Assembly (NCBI GenBank): GCA_015852425.1 | Contig: JAAAIG010000742.1 | Span: 1,336 to 11,821, forward strand | Length of the DNA: 10,486 nt | Direction of reading: 5' to 3' | Source of the DNA: Gryganskiella cystojenkinii | Lineage: Eukaryota; Mortierellomycota; Mortierellomycetes; Mortierellales; Mortierellaceae | Shown: positions 1 to 9,016 of the stretch, in pieces | Layout: each line of letters starts with the position of its first letter | Position numbering within the stretch: the stretch's first letter is position 1 | Made by a program: the position numbers and the translations under genes | The notes under the pieces: generated by a model | Told to the model about the DNA's origin: nothing | Databases searched by the model: none | Seen by the model: the letters and a program-made list of their open reading frames with translations, nothing else

Positions 1-568
1 AAGGAAATTATACTCTCCCCAGGCTTCCTCACCGATAAACGAATGGTGCAGCAAGAGAGAATACCAATATACGAAAAAGTACTGGTGAGGTGACTAAAGA
101 ATACATGTTGTGGTAGGAACAGGGATAATGGTGTGCGGAACAAGAAGAGACAGCATGCCACCGGCAATGGTACTGCAAAGTCAAAATGCGAAATCTACAC
201 CCCGTAAACTGTGGCTTGTTGGAGCTTGTCAAATGGACAGGATCGATCCATGCGCGTGTTCTTTTTTTTCGCTGTCCACTATTGTCTTCTGTCCAATATT
301 GTCCTCAATCGAATCAACACTCGACAACCTCAGGTTCACTCTCAAGAATGAACTCCATGCAGAGAATCCTCGTCGTCATGTCACCAGAAACTACTGGAAG
401 CTTAGCCAGATCAATAGCGTCAGCGACATCAAGTATCATCGATAGAGAACCTTGATGTCACCAACCTTTTACAACAACAGTGGTCGCTTTCCTCCGGCTG
501 TCATCAATCATATCAAAATTGACGGTCATTGTCCTGCAAAGAAACAGGCAGGTGCATTGTCCGTCCAA
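1..568. other. No supported gene; intergenic or decayed sequence
   Basis: This stretch has only short, overlapping reading frames on both strands, with no recognisable domain, no convincing intron signals and no structural RNA that I can see. It may include the 3' flank of a gene outside the window, or decayed 5' sequence of the F-box locus that follows. The frame that carries the downstream F-box stays open back to about position 455 (an ATG there), but residues before about 569 do not resemble anything I know. Confidence 0.5.
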
Positions 569-971
569 CGATGGGATCTATTGTGGACGGGTGAAAGCCA
601 CAGATGGATACGACTACCCCCGGAAATCGTGCTCGCCTTGACTCCATTTATGAACCCCAAGAGTCTCGCTAGGTCGGTGTATGACAGTTTGTACAGCTTG
701 GAATGCCCTGTGGAGAGAGCGCTTTTGGTCTCGAGTCGTAATCTGCAGCAGACCTACCTGTCATCTCTTTCAAAACTCGGACGGACCCAAGGCTCTACAC
801 CAGAACCTTCCTCTTGTCAGGACGCTCTCGGTCTCAAACGGGTTCTTTATTGGCCCTCTTTTACTCAATCCACATCCAGGAGTCCGACTCAACTTGCAAT
901 CCCTCAAGCTCTTTTTCGAACCTCACTCAACCATGTTCCCGATACCCAGCGAACCGAGGCTCTGCTTTTGA
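569..971 (+). pseudogene. F-box domain fragment of an F-box/LRR gene, frameshifted
   Basis: An F-box begins at 614 with LPPEIVLALTPFMNPKSLAR. This fits the family pattern LPxEI...L...L, which normally binds Skp1 in SCF ubiquitin ligases. The frame breaks between about 672 and 681. After the break the +1 frame continues the F-box perfectly with VCTAWNALWRERFWSRV, the usual second half (VC..W..L.....W..V). One extra base near GTGTATG explains the break. An intron does not, because no removable segment of plausible size lies there. The second frame then gives LRR-like leucine spacing (LHQNLPLVRTLSV, LNLQSLKLFF) and stops at 969-971. In the unshifted frame the coding potential downstream of the break looks random. 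I read this as the 5' part of a dead F-box/LRR gene whose 3' parts lie at 1699-2718. A sequencing error at the break is the main alternative. Confidence 0.7.
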
Positions 972-1698
972 CACCTTTGCCAATCTAACAAAACCTTTGA
1001 CATCTCGTTCTGACTGACCGGGTGATCGACTCTTGATGTTATGACATGATTTTCTTTATCATCATTATTTTTGTTCTTTTTCACTCGCTTCAAACATTTC
1101 AAGCCTGAATTGACCGGTTAAAGATGCGAATATCTCAAAGGCATCCACCCTGGCCGAGGGGGTTGTAAAGGTGCGAGCTGGAGGCGGTGAAAACGAATCC
1201 AGAGCTGGAGGAGCGAGACAGCGCCCGTCCAGATTGAGAGATGGTCAAGGACGGTCAGGTAAATTTTTTAAAAAATACTCTATTGGTTCAAGGCGAAAAG
1301 GCCATCCATCAACGAGGACTAACTTTCTATATATATTTGTCCTTCGTGTTCTACTACAACAACCTCGCGACGCCAGAGATAGTGATGGACTTGTTGAGCT
1401 TTGATATGTCTCGCATGTCTCGGTCTGTGCTGTATCTTCCCACCCACAACAAGTCTGAGCGACAAAATGTCCTAAGGAGATCGGCTGACCTTAGGTTACG
1501 TCCAGCGATAAAGTTTGTCGGGTTGCTCCCAAGTTTCAAGAACTGCTCCTAAGAAACGTCAGGACTCGTGTTTCTAACCGACATTTTAAACTGCGGTTAA
1601 CTGGTTAATCGACGTGTTTGTTTACCGAACCACGTACTGACATCCATGACCGGTCAAGTTCTTGACTCAGGACTCTAAAACATCTAACCATAGGAAGC
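972..1698. other. Unassigned spacer inside the F-box/LRR pseudogene
   Basis: This 0.7 kb lies between the F-box fragment and the LRR-like fragments. I cannot trace the F-box/LRR protein through it in any frame. It is patchy in composition: AT-rich near 1040-1090, purine-rich near 1165-1260, and with a TATATATA run near 1330. It could be decayed coding sequence, an insertion, or the spacer between two separate gene remnants. No terminal repeats, target-site duplication or transposase-like protein are visible. Confidence 0.4.
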
Positions 1699-2718
1699 AT
1701 TCAGAGCTTTGGTGATACTTCCATTCGTGCTCTCCTGAGTGCTGCGGTTGTCCTGGAGGAGTATCGTGGCCGAAGCGCCAAGTCGTCGGATTACATTTAC
1801 CAAAGCCCAGCAAACTGTTTTCAAGACGGATTACCCCTGATATGTCAAGTAGAGATCTAGAAGACCTCGTCAGTGGCGATCATTTCGAGCAAGATATGCT
1901 GTTTTTTGGATTCGCTTAGGCGGGATCGACCAATCATGAGTCCGATCATTGCCTCACGTGTTGTATGGAAGAAGGGGAAGAGGGAGAAGACATGGCCGAT
2001 GACGGATTGTTGGATGAAGGAGACCTCACTAGTGATATCGCGGACAAAGAGCCTGGAGATGGACAGGACGAGGGTGAGAATATACTAACGAGCGAGCATA
2101 GAACTGCGGAGCCATCATGATACCAAGTTGTGAGGTTGTGGAGTGGCGCTGTGCAGGAATTTTGCGACACCACACGGTTCCACTGGGGGGCATTCCTCGG
2201 TCTGACATTGCTAACAAGATTATGTCCGACACGGAGGAAATTGTGACTCCTATCTATAAGAAGGCGTATTCATTCCGGGCATCACTCGTATGCCTGGAAG
2301 AACTTTGCCTTGGTCACGGTAAGGGGAGCAAGCGTTCGAAGAGCGATAGAGTCCGAGGAGATAACAGGAGGGATCGGATCAACTCCACTCAAATTATATA
2401 ATACAGCAGTCTGTCAACGACTCTGCAATCTGGATTGGACAAGCTCTCTCGAGGCACTTCAGCGGCTACAAGTCCTTGATGTTTCCGGTATGTGTCATAA
2501 AATGGGTGCCGCAGAGTTGGTCTGGATTTGTTCGACGTTTGGGAAGATGCAGAGGATTATCGGCTTGATGTAGACGCCGCCAGGCGCTGCTGGTCAAAGA
2601 TCCCGATTTGATGGTCTCATGGCTAGGGACCATGAACACCCTGATCGCTTATGAATCCATACAACCAATCGAATCTGATCTGCCGGCACCCCGGGACCTG
2701 CGAGGCGTCGATTTCTGA
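1699..2718 (+). pseudogene. LRR-like 3' fragments of an F-box/LRR gene, multiple frameshifts and stops
   Basis: Protein-like pieces appear in order but in changing frames. Piece 1 (1699-1860) contains SFGDTSIRALLSAAVVLEE, an LRR-style segment, and ends in a TAG. Piece 2 (about 1842-2117) is a very acidic Glu/Asp-rich stretch, open apart from a TAG at 1917-1919. Piece 3 (2117 to about 2320) contains VVEWRCAG, GGIPRSDI and LVCLEELCLGH. Piece 4 (about 2390-2573) contains LEALQRLQVLDVSGMCHKMG and WICSTFGKMQRIIGL. Piece 5 (2584-2715) continues in the third frame with ALLVKDPDLMVSWLG. The order and motifs (W.C.G..., GIPR.DI, LE.L.LG, L..L..LQVLDVSG..HKMG..E..W) match how I remember the C-terminal halves of fungal F-box/LRR proteins expanded in Mortierella-like fungi. 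At least four frame changes plus internal stops make a working gene unlikely. I saw no intron signals that would join the pieces. Confidence 0.6.
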
Positions 2719-2944
2719 TTACGTCCAAAAATCCAACGAGAAAGAGTCTGATCTTGCAGCATTTTACGACTCGGTGACTCTGAAGAAACACCAATGGGAC
2801 GCGTGATACCTTTCCGATCCAAGGATCAACCATTGTCGTAGCGCCTTACTGAGATGAAGATTGTTTTATGTTCGCTCGACTTCTGGTAGTCATTGGATGA
2901 AAGATGGACAAGGGTGTAGTTTGTTATAATTATTAAGTTAACAA
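2719..2944. other. Convergent intergenic spacer
   Basis: This gap lies between the end of the plus-strand F-box/LRR remnant and the 3' end of the minus-strand acyl-CoA synthetase. Just past the synthetase stop codon the minus strand reads TTAATAATTATAAC (around 2925-2940). This AT-rich element could serve as a fungal polyadenylation-type signal, although it is not a canonical AATAAA. Nothing else stands out. Confidence 0.35.
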
Positions 2945-5421
2945 CTACAATTTGAGTATTTCTTTTGACCGCTCACGCATAATATTCTTTTGAATCTTGC
3001 CCGAAGGTGTGGTGGGGAACTCGTTTGGCTTGACCACTATAAGGTACTTGGGGACCTTGTAATGAGCCAATTTACCATCGCAAAACTTTTTGATCTCTTC
3101 CAGCGTCACAGTATGGCCATTTTTGGTCGAGATCCAAGCACAGACTTGTTCACCAAACCGTACATCAGGAACGCCGATAACAGAGACGTTCTGAATTCCC
3201 TCGATCTCAAACAGACAGTTCTCGACCTCGACAGGGTGGATCTTTTCGCCTCCTCTGATCACTATTGGGATCGTTCAAGAAAAATCGAGGGGCTGTTAGA
3301 ATCTGATGTACACGAGCGGACAAAAAAATACGTACATCCTCGACGACAGATGTGAAGAGCATTATACCGATATCCTTGATGCGACCGTCGATTCGACAGA
3401 ACCCACGTTCGTCCATTACGGCAGTATCGCCGGTATGCATCCATCCTTCAGCATCGATAACGTCGTCTGTCTGCTTCTTGGATTTCCAGTACCCGCCTTC
3501 CATGACTGCATATCCACGGGTGCAAAGCTCTCCTGACGTATTGAGGGGCAAGATCTCTCCCGTTGCCGGGTCGACGACCTTGGCTTCCAAATGATGCATA
3601 ACTCTTCCGACAGAGGCACATCGGTCTTCGAGGGTATCGGTCGGCAGGGTCATGAACGATACAGGCGCAGTCTCGGTCATGCCATAGCAGATCGTCAACT
3701 CCTTGAGATGCATCTTGGTCTGGACATTCTTCATCACCTCGACTGGAACGGGTGATCCAGCTGCAACCCCAGTACGCAAGGTCGAGAGATTATATTGGTT
3801 AAAATTTGGGTGGTTCATCTCCTCTAGAAGCATGGTCGGCACTCCGTGCAAAGCTGTCGCGCCTTCCTCTGACACGGCACGAAGGGTTGCCTCGGCATCG
3901 AATCCCTGCGATGGATAAATGACAGCAGCACCATGGGTCATAGCTGCCAAACTGGCGAGGACGAGTCCGAAACAGTGGAACAGAGGGACAGGACAGCAAA
4001 GCTTGTCGTGCTCAGTCAAATTCATGTTGTCACCGATATAGATTCCGTTGTTGAGGATGTTGCGGTGAGATAATGAGACGGCCCTACAATCGAGATAATT
4101 ATTGCGGAGGAGGTTGGTTAGCTCAGACTCTTTTTTTTTCTGTTCCGACATTGCCTGATCTCGCAATTTCGCATCATTTCCTCACGTACTTTGGAAGTCC
4201 GGTCGTGCCACTGGTGAATTGCAAGTTGATAATTTCCCTGTTCTTGATCGACTCACGCTCCTGCTTCATAGACTCATCCACGAACACTTTGGGGGACTTT
4301 ACCAGGAGATCCTGATAAGTTGTCAAGCCCTTCATGGTCTTTGTCTCGGGGACATCGGCTCCATTATCGAAGACGATAATCTGTTTGAGTGAGGGTAAGG
4401 CCTCGGTCGAGAGGCTATTGGGGTTCTGGTGCGCGAGCTCGGGTAAAAGTTCCAAGAGCATCTGTGAGTAGTTCGATGACTTCAATCCGGGTACGACGAC
4501 GAGAGACTTGCAGTCGACGAGAGAAAGGGTCTGGAGCAGTTCATGTTTACGGTATCTGCAAAGGGCGACAACAAAAGTACAATACGTTCGTTAGGGATTA
4601 GGAACAATGGTAGGAGAACTTCTTCGCCTGCTCAGAGATGAAAAAAGCTTCCATCCAACCGCTGGGCAGTCAATTGGTGCATTTTCGTCAGGGTGCTGGT
4701 GACACAACCATGAAGGGCAACAGATGGTCCGAAGCGAACAAAAAAAGGTGAGCAATGAGAGAGGGATGCGATGACAACAGCACGGTAACTTGGTCCGGGT
4801 AACCGTCACTTACGCAGGATTGAGAGTGACAAGGATAATTCCAGACTTTGCAGTCGCGTATTGCAGAGTGGCCCATGCACTGTTGTTTGGCATCCAGACC
4901 CTGGTGCGTTTAAAGAGAGATTGGCAGGGAGAGAAAAGAAAAAGGGGTGAGTTTTTTTGGGAAGACGACCATGGTTCTCTCCCGTATCCTCAAAGGAGCC
5001 GAAGATCAACGTAATGGTAGCGGTCATGATAAATGATATTTTAAAGAACTTACGCGAGTCTATCGCCTTTTCTCAATCCAGACTCGTACAATCCTCGACA
5101 GAGGTAGTCGACCTGTTCTCCAAACTCACGGAAGGTCCAATGCAGGTTCTGTTCGTGCTTAACAACGAGCCCGAGTCGGTCACCGTGACGGTCAACCTGT
5201 CTGTCCCAGAAGGTGCCAATTGAGTCCTCACAAAGGGGACGGACGCCCTCAGTCGCGCCCTGGACAAAGGATAGAGGGAGAGCTTGCGCCTGAGCGAGGG
5301 AGAGAGGGCGTCTCTGTGTTTGGTAGCCAAGTTGTGCAGGGATAACCCGTCGGAGAGATGAGGTCGTGGGTGAAGAGGAAGAGATTGACCTTTGGCCGAG
5401 TATTCTTGATGCGCGTAACAT
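2945..5421 (-). CDS. Acyl-CoA synthetase, ACSF2-type, mitochondrial (five exons)
   Basis: This enzyme activates fatty acids, probably medium-chain, to acyl-CoA through an acyl-AMP intermediate (ANL superfamily). Exons on the minus strand are 5421-5054, 4900-4814, 4555-4190, 4083-3368 and 3261-2945. Every junction has GT..AG ends and keeps the frame, giving 617 residues, close to the roughly 615 of animal ACSF2. Visible motifs are the P-loop TSGTTGLPK (266-274, split by intron 3), YGMTET (407-412), WMHTGD with Asp493, hinge GRIKD with Arg508, RGGEKIHPVEVE (from 515) and PSGKIQK with catalytic Lys601. The chosen ATG (purine at -3) opens MLRASRILGQRSISSSSP, an Arg/Ser-rich, acid-free mitochondrial presequence. 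In-frame ATGs further upstream (5544, 5532) would add a peptide derived from the CT-rich leader and are less likely. The C-terminus is Leu-Lys-Leu, only a weak peroxisomal-type tail. The GNAT gene lies 308 bp upstream on the same strand. Family assignment is strong; chain-length preference is inferred. Confidence 0.93.
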
Positions 5422-5729
5422 TGCGTGTCCAAAAAAATAAAAAATACAAAAAATAAAAAAGAGAGGAGAGGGATGAGAATGAAAGAGAGGAGGGTGCTGA
5501 GAATGAGTCCAAGTATGAATGAAGAAGGACATCCGTGGGAGCAAACTTTCTTATGCGCTTGCTTTCTATGGGGGGTCTGGTAGAAAAGAACCCTGTCCCA
5601 CTCCACCACGCCAGAAAAAGGTCAGCTGACACCTTGCAGTTCGATTGCGAGCAAAATATGAGAAAAAAGGTGATTACGGGTATGTTTGTATTGAAAGAAT
5701 CCATCTATTTTTGCCACCAATTTTAAGAA
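5422..5729 (-). promoter_or_regulatory. Promoter/5' leader of the acyl-CoA synthetase gene and 3' flank of the GNAT gene
   Basis: This is the only space between the GNAT stop codon and the synthetase ATG, so it must hold one gene's terminator and the next gene's promoter. On the minus strand, the stretch just before the ATG (about 5428-5500) is strongly pyrimidine-rich, with CTCTCC blocks followed by T-runs broken by single A residues. This kind of CT-rich tract is common just upstream of well-expressed fungal genes. No clear TATA box or defined factor site was identified. Confidence 0.5.
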
Positions 5730-6731
5730 CTACTCGTCCTTCTCAAGAGGCTGTCCAGCGAGGACACCAGCAGGGATCGCCTTGCCGTTCTTTCTCCTTT
5801 CCGCAATCTTGTTCTCCAGCGCCAGCTGTCGACCTTTGGGCTCCACCACCAAATCTGCGGGACGATCCGCAGTGGGGCCGACCTCCAATCCAGGGCGAGC
5901 GTTGGTCGTCACCTCTTCAAGACCGAACCAGTCATCATCCGTCATGGAGTAGAACCAGGTGTTTCTCCACTGTCCATCCCAGTTCAAAACATGCTTTCTG
6001 TGCAGACCATCTTCATCGAACCCCAACTTGGCCGCCGCCTTTTGGGAAGCCAGGTTCAGATGATGGGTCTTCCACTGGACACGACCACACTGCAGACGTT
6101 CAAAGGCGAATCGCAGGAGCGCATACGTGGTCTCGAGCATGACGGTCGTACCATGCACTGCCGGGTGGAACCAGATCGAACCGACCTCGGAACGTCTGAA
6201 GGCTAGATGGATATCCAAGAGGCAAATTGAGCCGCACAGGATCTTTGTCTTGTTCTTTTCTGAATCACCGCTTGGGTTGTTGACGAGGAGATAGACGGCC
6301 CAGTTGGCAAAATCTTTGGACTCGCAAAAGTTTTTCTGGACAGCATAGAACTTCTCGTAGGTGGCCAAAGGTCCATGGGGGAAGTATTGGAAGAGACCTT
6401 GGTGGTTCTTGTAGAGATTCCACAATTTGGGAGTATGTTTCTCAAGCTACAAGGATGCATGCATGCGATCAGATCAGTTGGGGAAATGAATTGTAAGAAA
6501 AAAAAAATCGCAGTGTCAATCAGAATGAAATGAAACAGCATGCATCGCATTCATGCCGAGTAGGTGGAGAATACATTAAGGTCAGTGGAGCTTTTGGCAT
6601 ACCTGGATAGGCTCGAGACGAATATTGTCGGTTTCGATCAGAGTGCCGCTGTTGGGGCCGAGGGAGGTGTGTTGCGAGAACTGGGTCGCATCCAAGCGAG
6701 TGAAGTGAACAGGGAGGGAAGTAGCGACCAT
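5730..6731 (-). CDS. GNAT-family N-acetyltransferase, RimJ/RimL-type (two exons)
   Basis: This is predicted to transfer an acetyl group from acetyl-CoA to an amine; the substrate is unknown. Exons on the minus strand are 6731-6603 and 6446-5730, joined in phase 0 across a 156-bp GTATGC..TAG intron, giving 281 residues. The start sits in a strong ACCATGG context. The N-terminus runs into TDNIRLEPIQLEKHTPKLW, a typical RimJ/RimL opening strand and helix. The core includes VGSIWFHPAVHGTTVMLET (131-149), RVQWKTHHLN (165-174), SQKAAAKLGF (177-186) and WFYSMTDDDW (207-216). These match a GNAT subgroup with the pattern H/YP..QGT...E, R.EWK.D..N..S..AA.RLGF and WFS...DEW. The usual Q/RxxGxG/A acetyl-CoA loop is replaced by VHGTTV, as seen in that subgroup. 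The last 60 or so residues are a charged tail outside the fold (ENKIAERRKNGKAIP region). No targeting signal is obvious, so the protein is probably cytosolic. Confidence 0.88.
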
Positions 6732-7450
6732 GGTGCAGAAAGAGTTATGAGGAAGGGTTGCTGTAATTCAGAGAAGTGCAGAGAAAGTGTTGAAGGGAGC
6801 AGAAGAAAAGAAAGACGATCGCCTTTTTCTGCGTTTTCTGTCCAGAGGTAGGAACAAGCTCTTTTTCTGGTTTTTGGTTTCGAGTCACCTATTCAGAAAA
6901 GGACGGCGCTCAATTGAAAAACCTTTTTTTTTTTTTGAGAGAGTGAACAATATTCCAGCACCAACTCCACTTTCTTCTCCCACGACCAACCACGAACGTT
7001 GTGCAAATCAGAGTCATCATTACTCTATCCGAGTGCTCCCGGGGTCAGAGTCTACCTTTTCAAAGACCCCTTCGCCAAGTTCAGCAGCTTACACCAGAGA
7101 AAAGAAAAGGCGACTCGTCTTTCGGTAAGAATTTTTGTGGACACACACAAAAAAGCGCAGTCCTCGCCGCCCGAAATGGCCTGTGAGCCTCGTGGGGGAC
7201 ACAAAGGCGTGTGATCTTCATTCAACGTATGTGTTGCCTTCTTCCTACGAACGAAACACACCAGGACGGAGAGGTTGTCCGTCAAACGAGAACAACTGAC
7301 GAAGGCCAAGAGGTGAAGACCTAACCATCAAAAACATCATCGAATGATAAGCAGACGAGGTGGAGCAATTGGCTGTAGGGACTATACTCATTCATGCATG
7401 TACTCCCTTCCATTCATAAGCCATTAGCGCCCAAAGACCGGACCTTGACA
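6732..7450. promoter_or_regulatory. Divergent intergenic region between the GNAT gene and the unknown helical-protein gene
   Basis: The two flanking genes are transcribed away from each other, so this 0.7 kb must carry both promoters. It contains a 13-base T tract at 6924-6936, which reads as poly(dA) toward the GNAT gene. Such tracts commonly exclude nucleosomes in fungal promoters. Short reading frames here show no protein-like features. No TATA box or specific factor site can be assigned from sequence alone. Confidence 0.45.
6924..6936. repeat. Poly(T)/poly(A) tract, 13 bases
   Basis: This is an uninterrupted run of 13 T on the plus strand, located between the divergent start codons. Known behaviour of poly(dA:dT) tracts in fungi suggests a nucleosome-depleted promoter element. 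Simple homopolymer drift is equally possible. Confidence 0.6.
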
Positions 7451-9016
7451 ATGACTCGGCCGAGTCAACAACGCGTTCACCTCCCACAAGAGATTTTCGA
7501 CATCATTGTCTTATACGCCGACGGCTATACCTGTTGCGCCCTTGGATTGGATCTATTCTTGCCCATGTATCGCGATTGTGTCTTTTGGAATGGTGGCCCT
7601 GGAGTGACCATGACCAAGATTCTGACGCAGGGCAACGGAGACCATCGAGCACTTTTCGCAATCAGAGACCACATCCCTGCTCAAGTTGCCCTCGCAAAGG
7701 CGGTTCAAACAAAGGACCAAGATCTACTACACCGCATCGTCGCATTGTGGGGAACCAATATTTCGGACGTTGGACTGAATCTTGCTATGGAACTCAATAT
7801 CGATTATGCTGTCGGGCTATTAAAGCCATCGATGGAGATAACAATTCGCCGTAGAAATGCATATTATCTCTTCAAGGGGATTTACAACTCGATTGACGAG
7901 TCCATTAACAGTCCATACGACGAGGTCCTTGGAATTAAGGATCGGTTCAAGATGATCGAAATCCTAGAGCAACAGGAACCAGGTACGGCGACCTATACAA
8001 GGATCCTGTCTTCCTGTGGGACCGCTGAGGACATCATCGAAGAGTATGAGCGATGGAAACGAGTAACTGTCGACGGGACACCTTACTCTGACTTTCTTCG
8101 CCACGTCCTGCGCCATACCTCTCTTGAAACAACCCTCGATGTCTACAACAAACTTGAAGAGGATCCAGGCGTGAGAACAATAATCGATAAACATCCTTCA
8201 AAGGACGATATCCTGTCCCTTTCTCGAGATACGGCTCAAGAGAACGCACTCAAGCATCTTTTGACCGCTGATGATGACTTTGAAGCTGTCGCCGCTCAAT
8301 TGGATCTTGATGTTCTCACTCGTATGTCCAGCATGCTCGTCCAAGAGGGAAAGGAGCAGCATCTCCTGTCGTACTTTGAGTCTCGAATGTCGTCCGTAGT
8401 AAGCTTTGATCGGGACAATCTTGCAGATCTCATCTGTGCGGTCGGTTACAAAAAAATCTTTGATCGACGAGGCGACGACGACTGTGACGGCATCGACTGT
8501 GATGATCGATGGTTTAGAGTTCTGGAGGATCGCCTGAGGAGTTGTGCAGCAGAACTCGCTCGGGAGCTGCATCACCGAGACCAAGATGTGGCTGCCCTTG
8601 CGTTCATCGAGTTGCGTCTGGGAGACATCATTGGCGAGGATGAATGGATCGTGGGATCTTGTCAGCTCCCTTGCAAGTTTGTTAGGAGACTGGCCGCAAT
8701 CCAGGGTTTAGAGCGAACATTGACGTGTGTACAGTGGATGGTCCCAACCACGGTCGATGATGCGATCTGGATGGTAACGGGTGAAGTGAGAGGTCTGTTT
8801 AAGCACGTGGAAGAGGTCCATCCCGCTTTCTTTGGGGCTTCCGACGAAGCGCTTTATATCCCCAAAGAGATCGATATAGGCGCCCATCCGTACCATCCAG
8901 TGGATGGTAAGCTTCTTGAACGTCTTGATATGATCCTATGCGTGGCATTGACATGGCCGATGTACTCGGAGAAAGAAATAAGCGTAGGACGTAGGTCGAT
9001 CATAAACAAAGATTAA
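7451..9016 (+). CDS. Unrecognised 521-residue helical protein with F-box-like N-terminus, single exon
   Basis: I do not recognise this protein. It is a long, intronless frame with ordinary codon use and a TAA at 9014-9016. I chose the ATG at 7451 because it has A at -3 and lies just before the first structured segment. An in-frame ATG at 7394 (T at -3) would add 19 residues, giving 540. Residues 11-20, LPQEIFDIIV, resemble the first helix of an F-box, but the second half of an F-box is not evident. The remainder looks all-helical, with repeated Ala/Leu-rich helices such as ALAKAVQTKDQDLLHRIVAL and VGLNLAMELNIDYAVGLL, whose spacing hints at degenerate ankyrin-like or other helical repeats. Residues 342-352 form a striking DDDCDGIDCDD segment, perhaps a loop or metal-binding turn. 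No signal peptide or membrane helix is apparent. A role as a substrate adaptor for ubiquitin ligation is a guess based only on the N-terminal motif. Confidence 0.8.
   Translation: MTRPSQQRVHLPQEIFDIIVLYADGYTCCALGLDLFLPMYRDCVFWNGGPGVTMTKILTQGNGDHRALFAIRDHIPAQVALAKAVQTKDQDLLHRIVALWGTNISDVGLNLAMELNIDYAVGLLKPSMEITIRRRNAYYLFKGIYNSIDESINSPYDEVLGIKDRFKMIEILEQQEPGTATYTRILSSCGTAEDIIEEYERWKRVTVDGTPYSDFLRHVLRHTSLETTLDVYNKLEEDPGVRTIIDKHPSKDDILSLSRDTAQENALKHLLTADDDFEAVAAQLDLDVLTRMSSMLVQEGKEQHLLSYFESRMSSVVSFDRDNLADLICAVGYKKIFDRRGDDDCDGIDCDDRWFRVLEDRLRSCAAELARELHHRDQDVAALAFIELRLGDIIGEDEWIVGSCQLPCKFVRRLAAIQGLERTLTCVQWMVPTTVDDAIWMVTGEVRGLFKHVEEVHPAFFGASDEALYIPKEIDIGAHPYHPVDGKLLERLDMILCVALTWPMYSEKEISVGRRSIINKD

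Noticed and set aside
1328..1337. TATATATA run as a promoter TATA box
   Set aside because: No protein-coding gene follows that I can support, so it is more safely read as chance AT-rich sequence.
1108..1660. Inverted ACCGGTCAA motifs (near 1108-1120 and 1649-1657) as transposon ends
   Set aside because: The match is only about nine bases, part of which is the palindrome ACCGGT. There is no flanking duplication or encoded transposase.
5073..5704. Long minus-strand frames overlapping the start of the acyl-CoA synthetase, including 178- and 151-residue products
   Set aside because: They share the CT-rich leader and exon 1 in other frames, encode low-complexity Leu/Ser/Phe sequence and lack any motif. 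The frame starting at 5421 alone continues into the conserved enzyme.
5645..6142. Plus-strand frame of 165 residues opposite the GNAT gene
   Set aside because: It is antisense to a clearly conserved coding exon and has random composition.
6452..6475. GCATGCATGC / GATCAGATC palindromic repeats
   Set aside because: They lie inside the GNAT intron next to the acceptor and are too short to suggest a regulatory or mobile element.
6787..7204. Plus-strand frames upstream of the unknown gene, as a possible first exon
   Set aside because: They are Lys/Arg/Phe-rich low-complexity sequence around a poly(T) tract with no convincing splice donor leading into the downstream frame. The downstream gene has its own good start.
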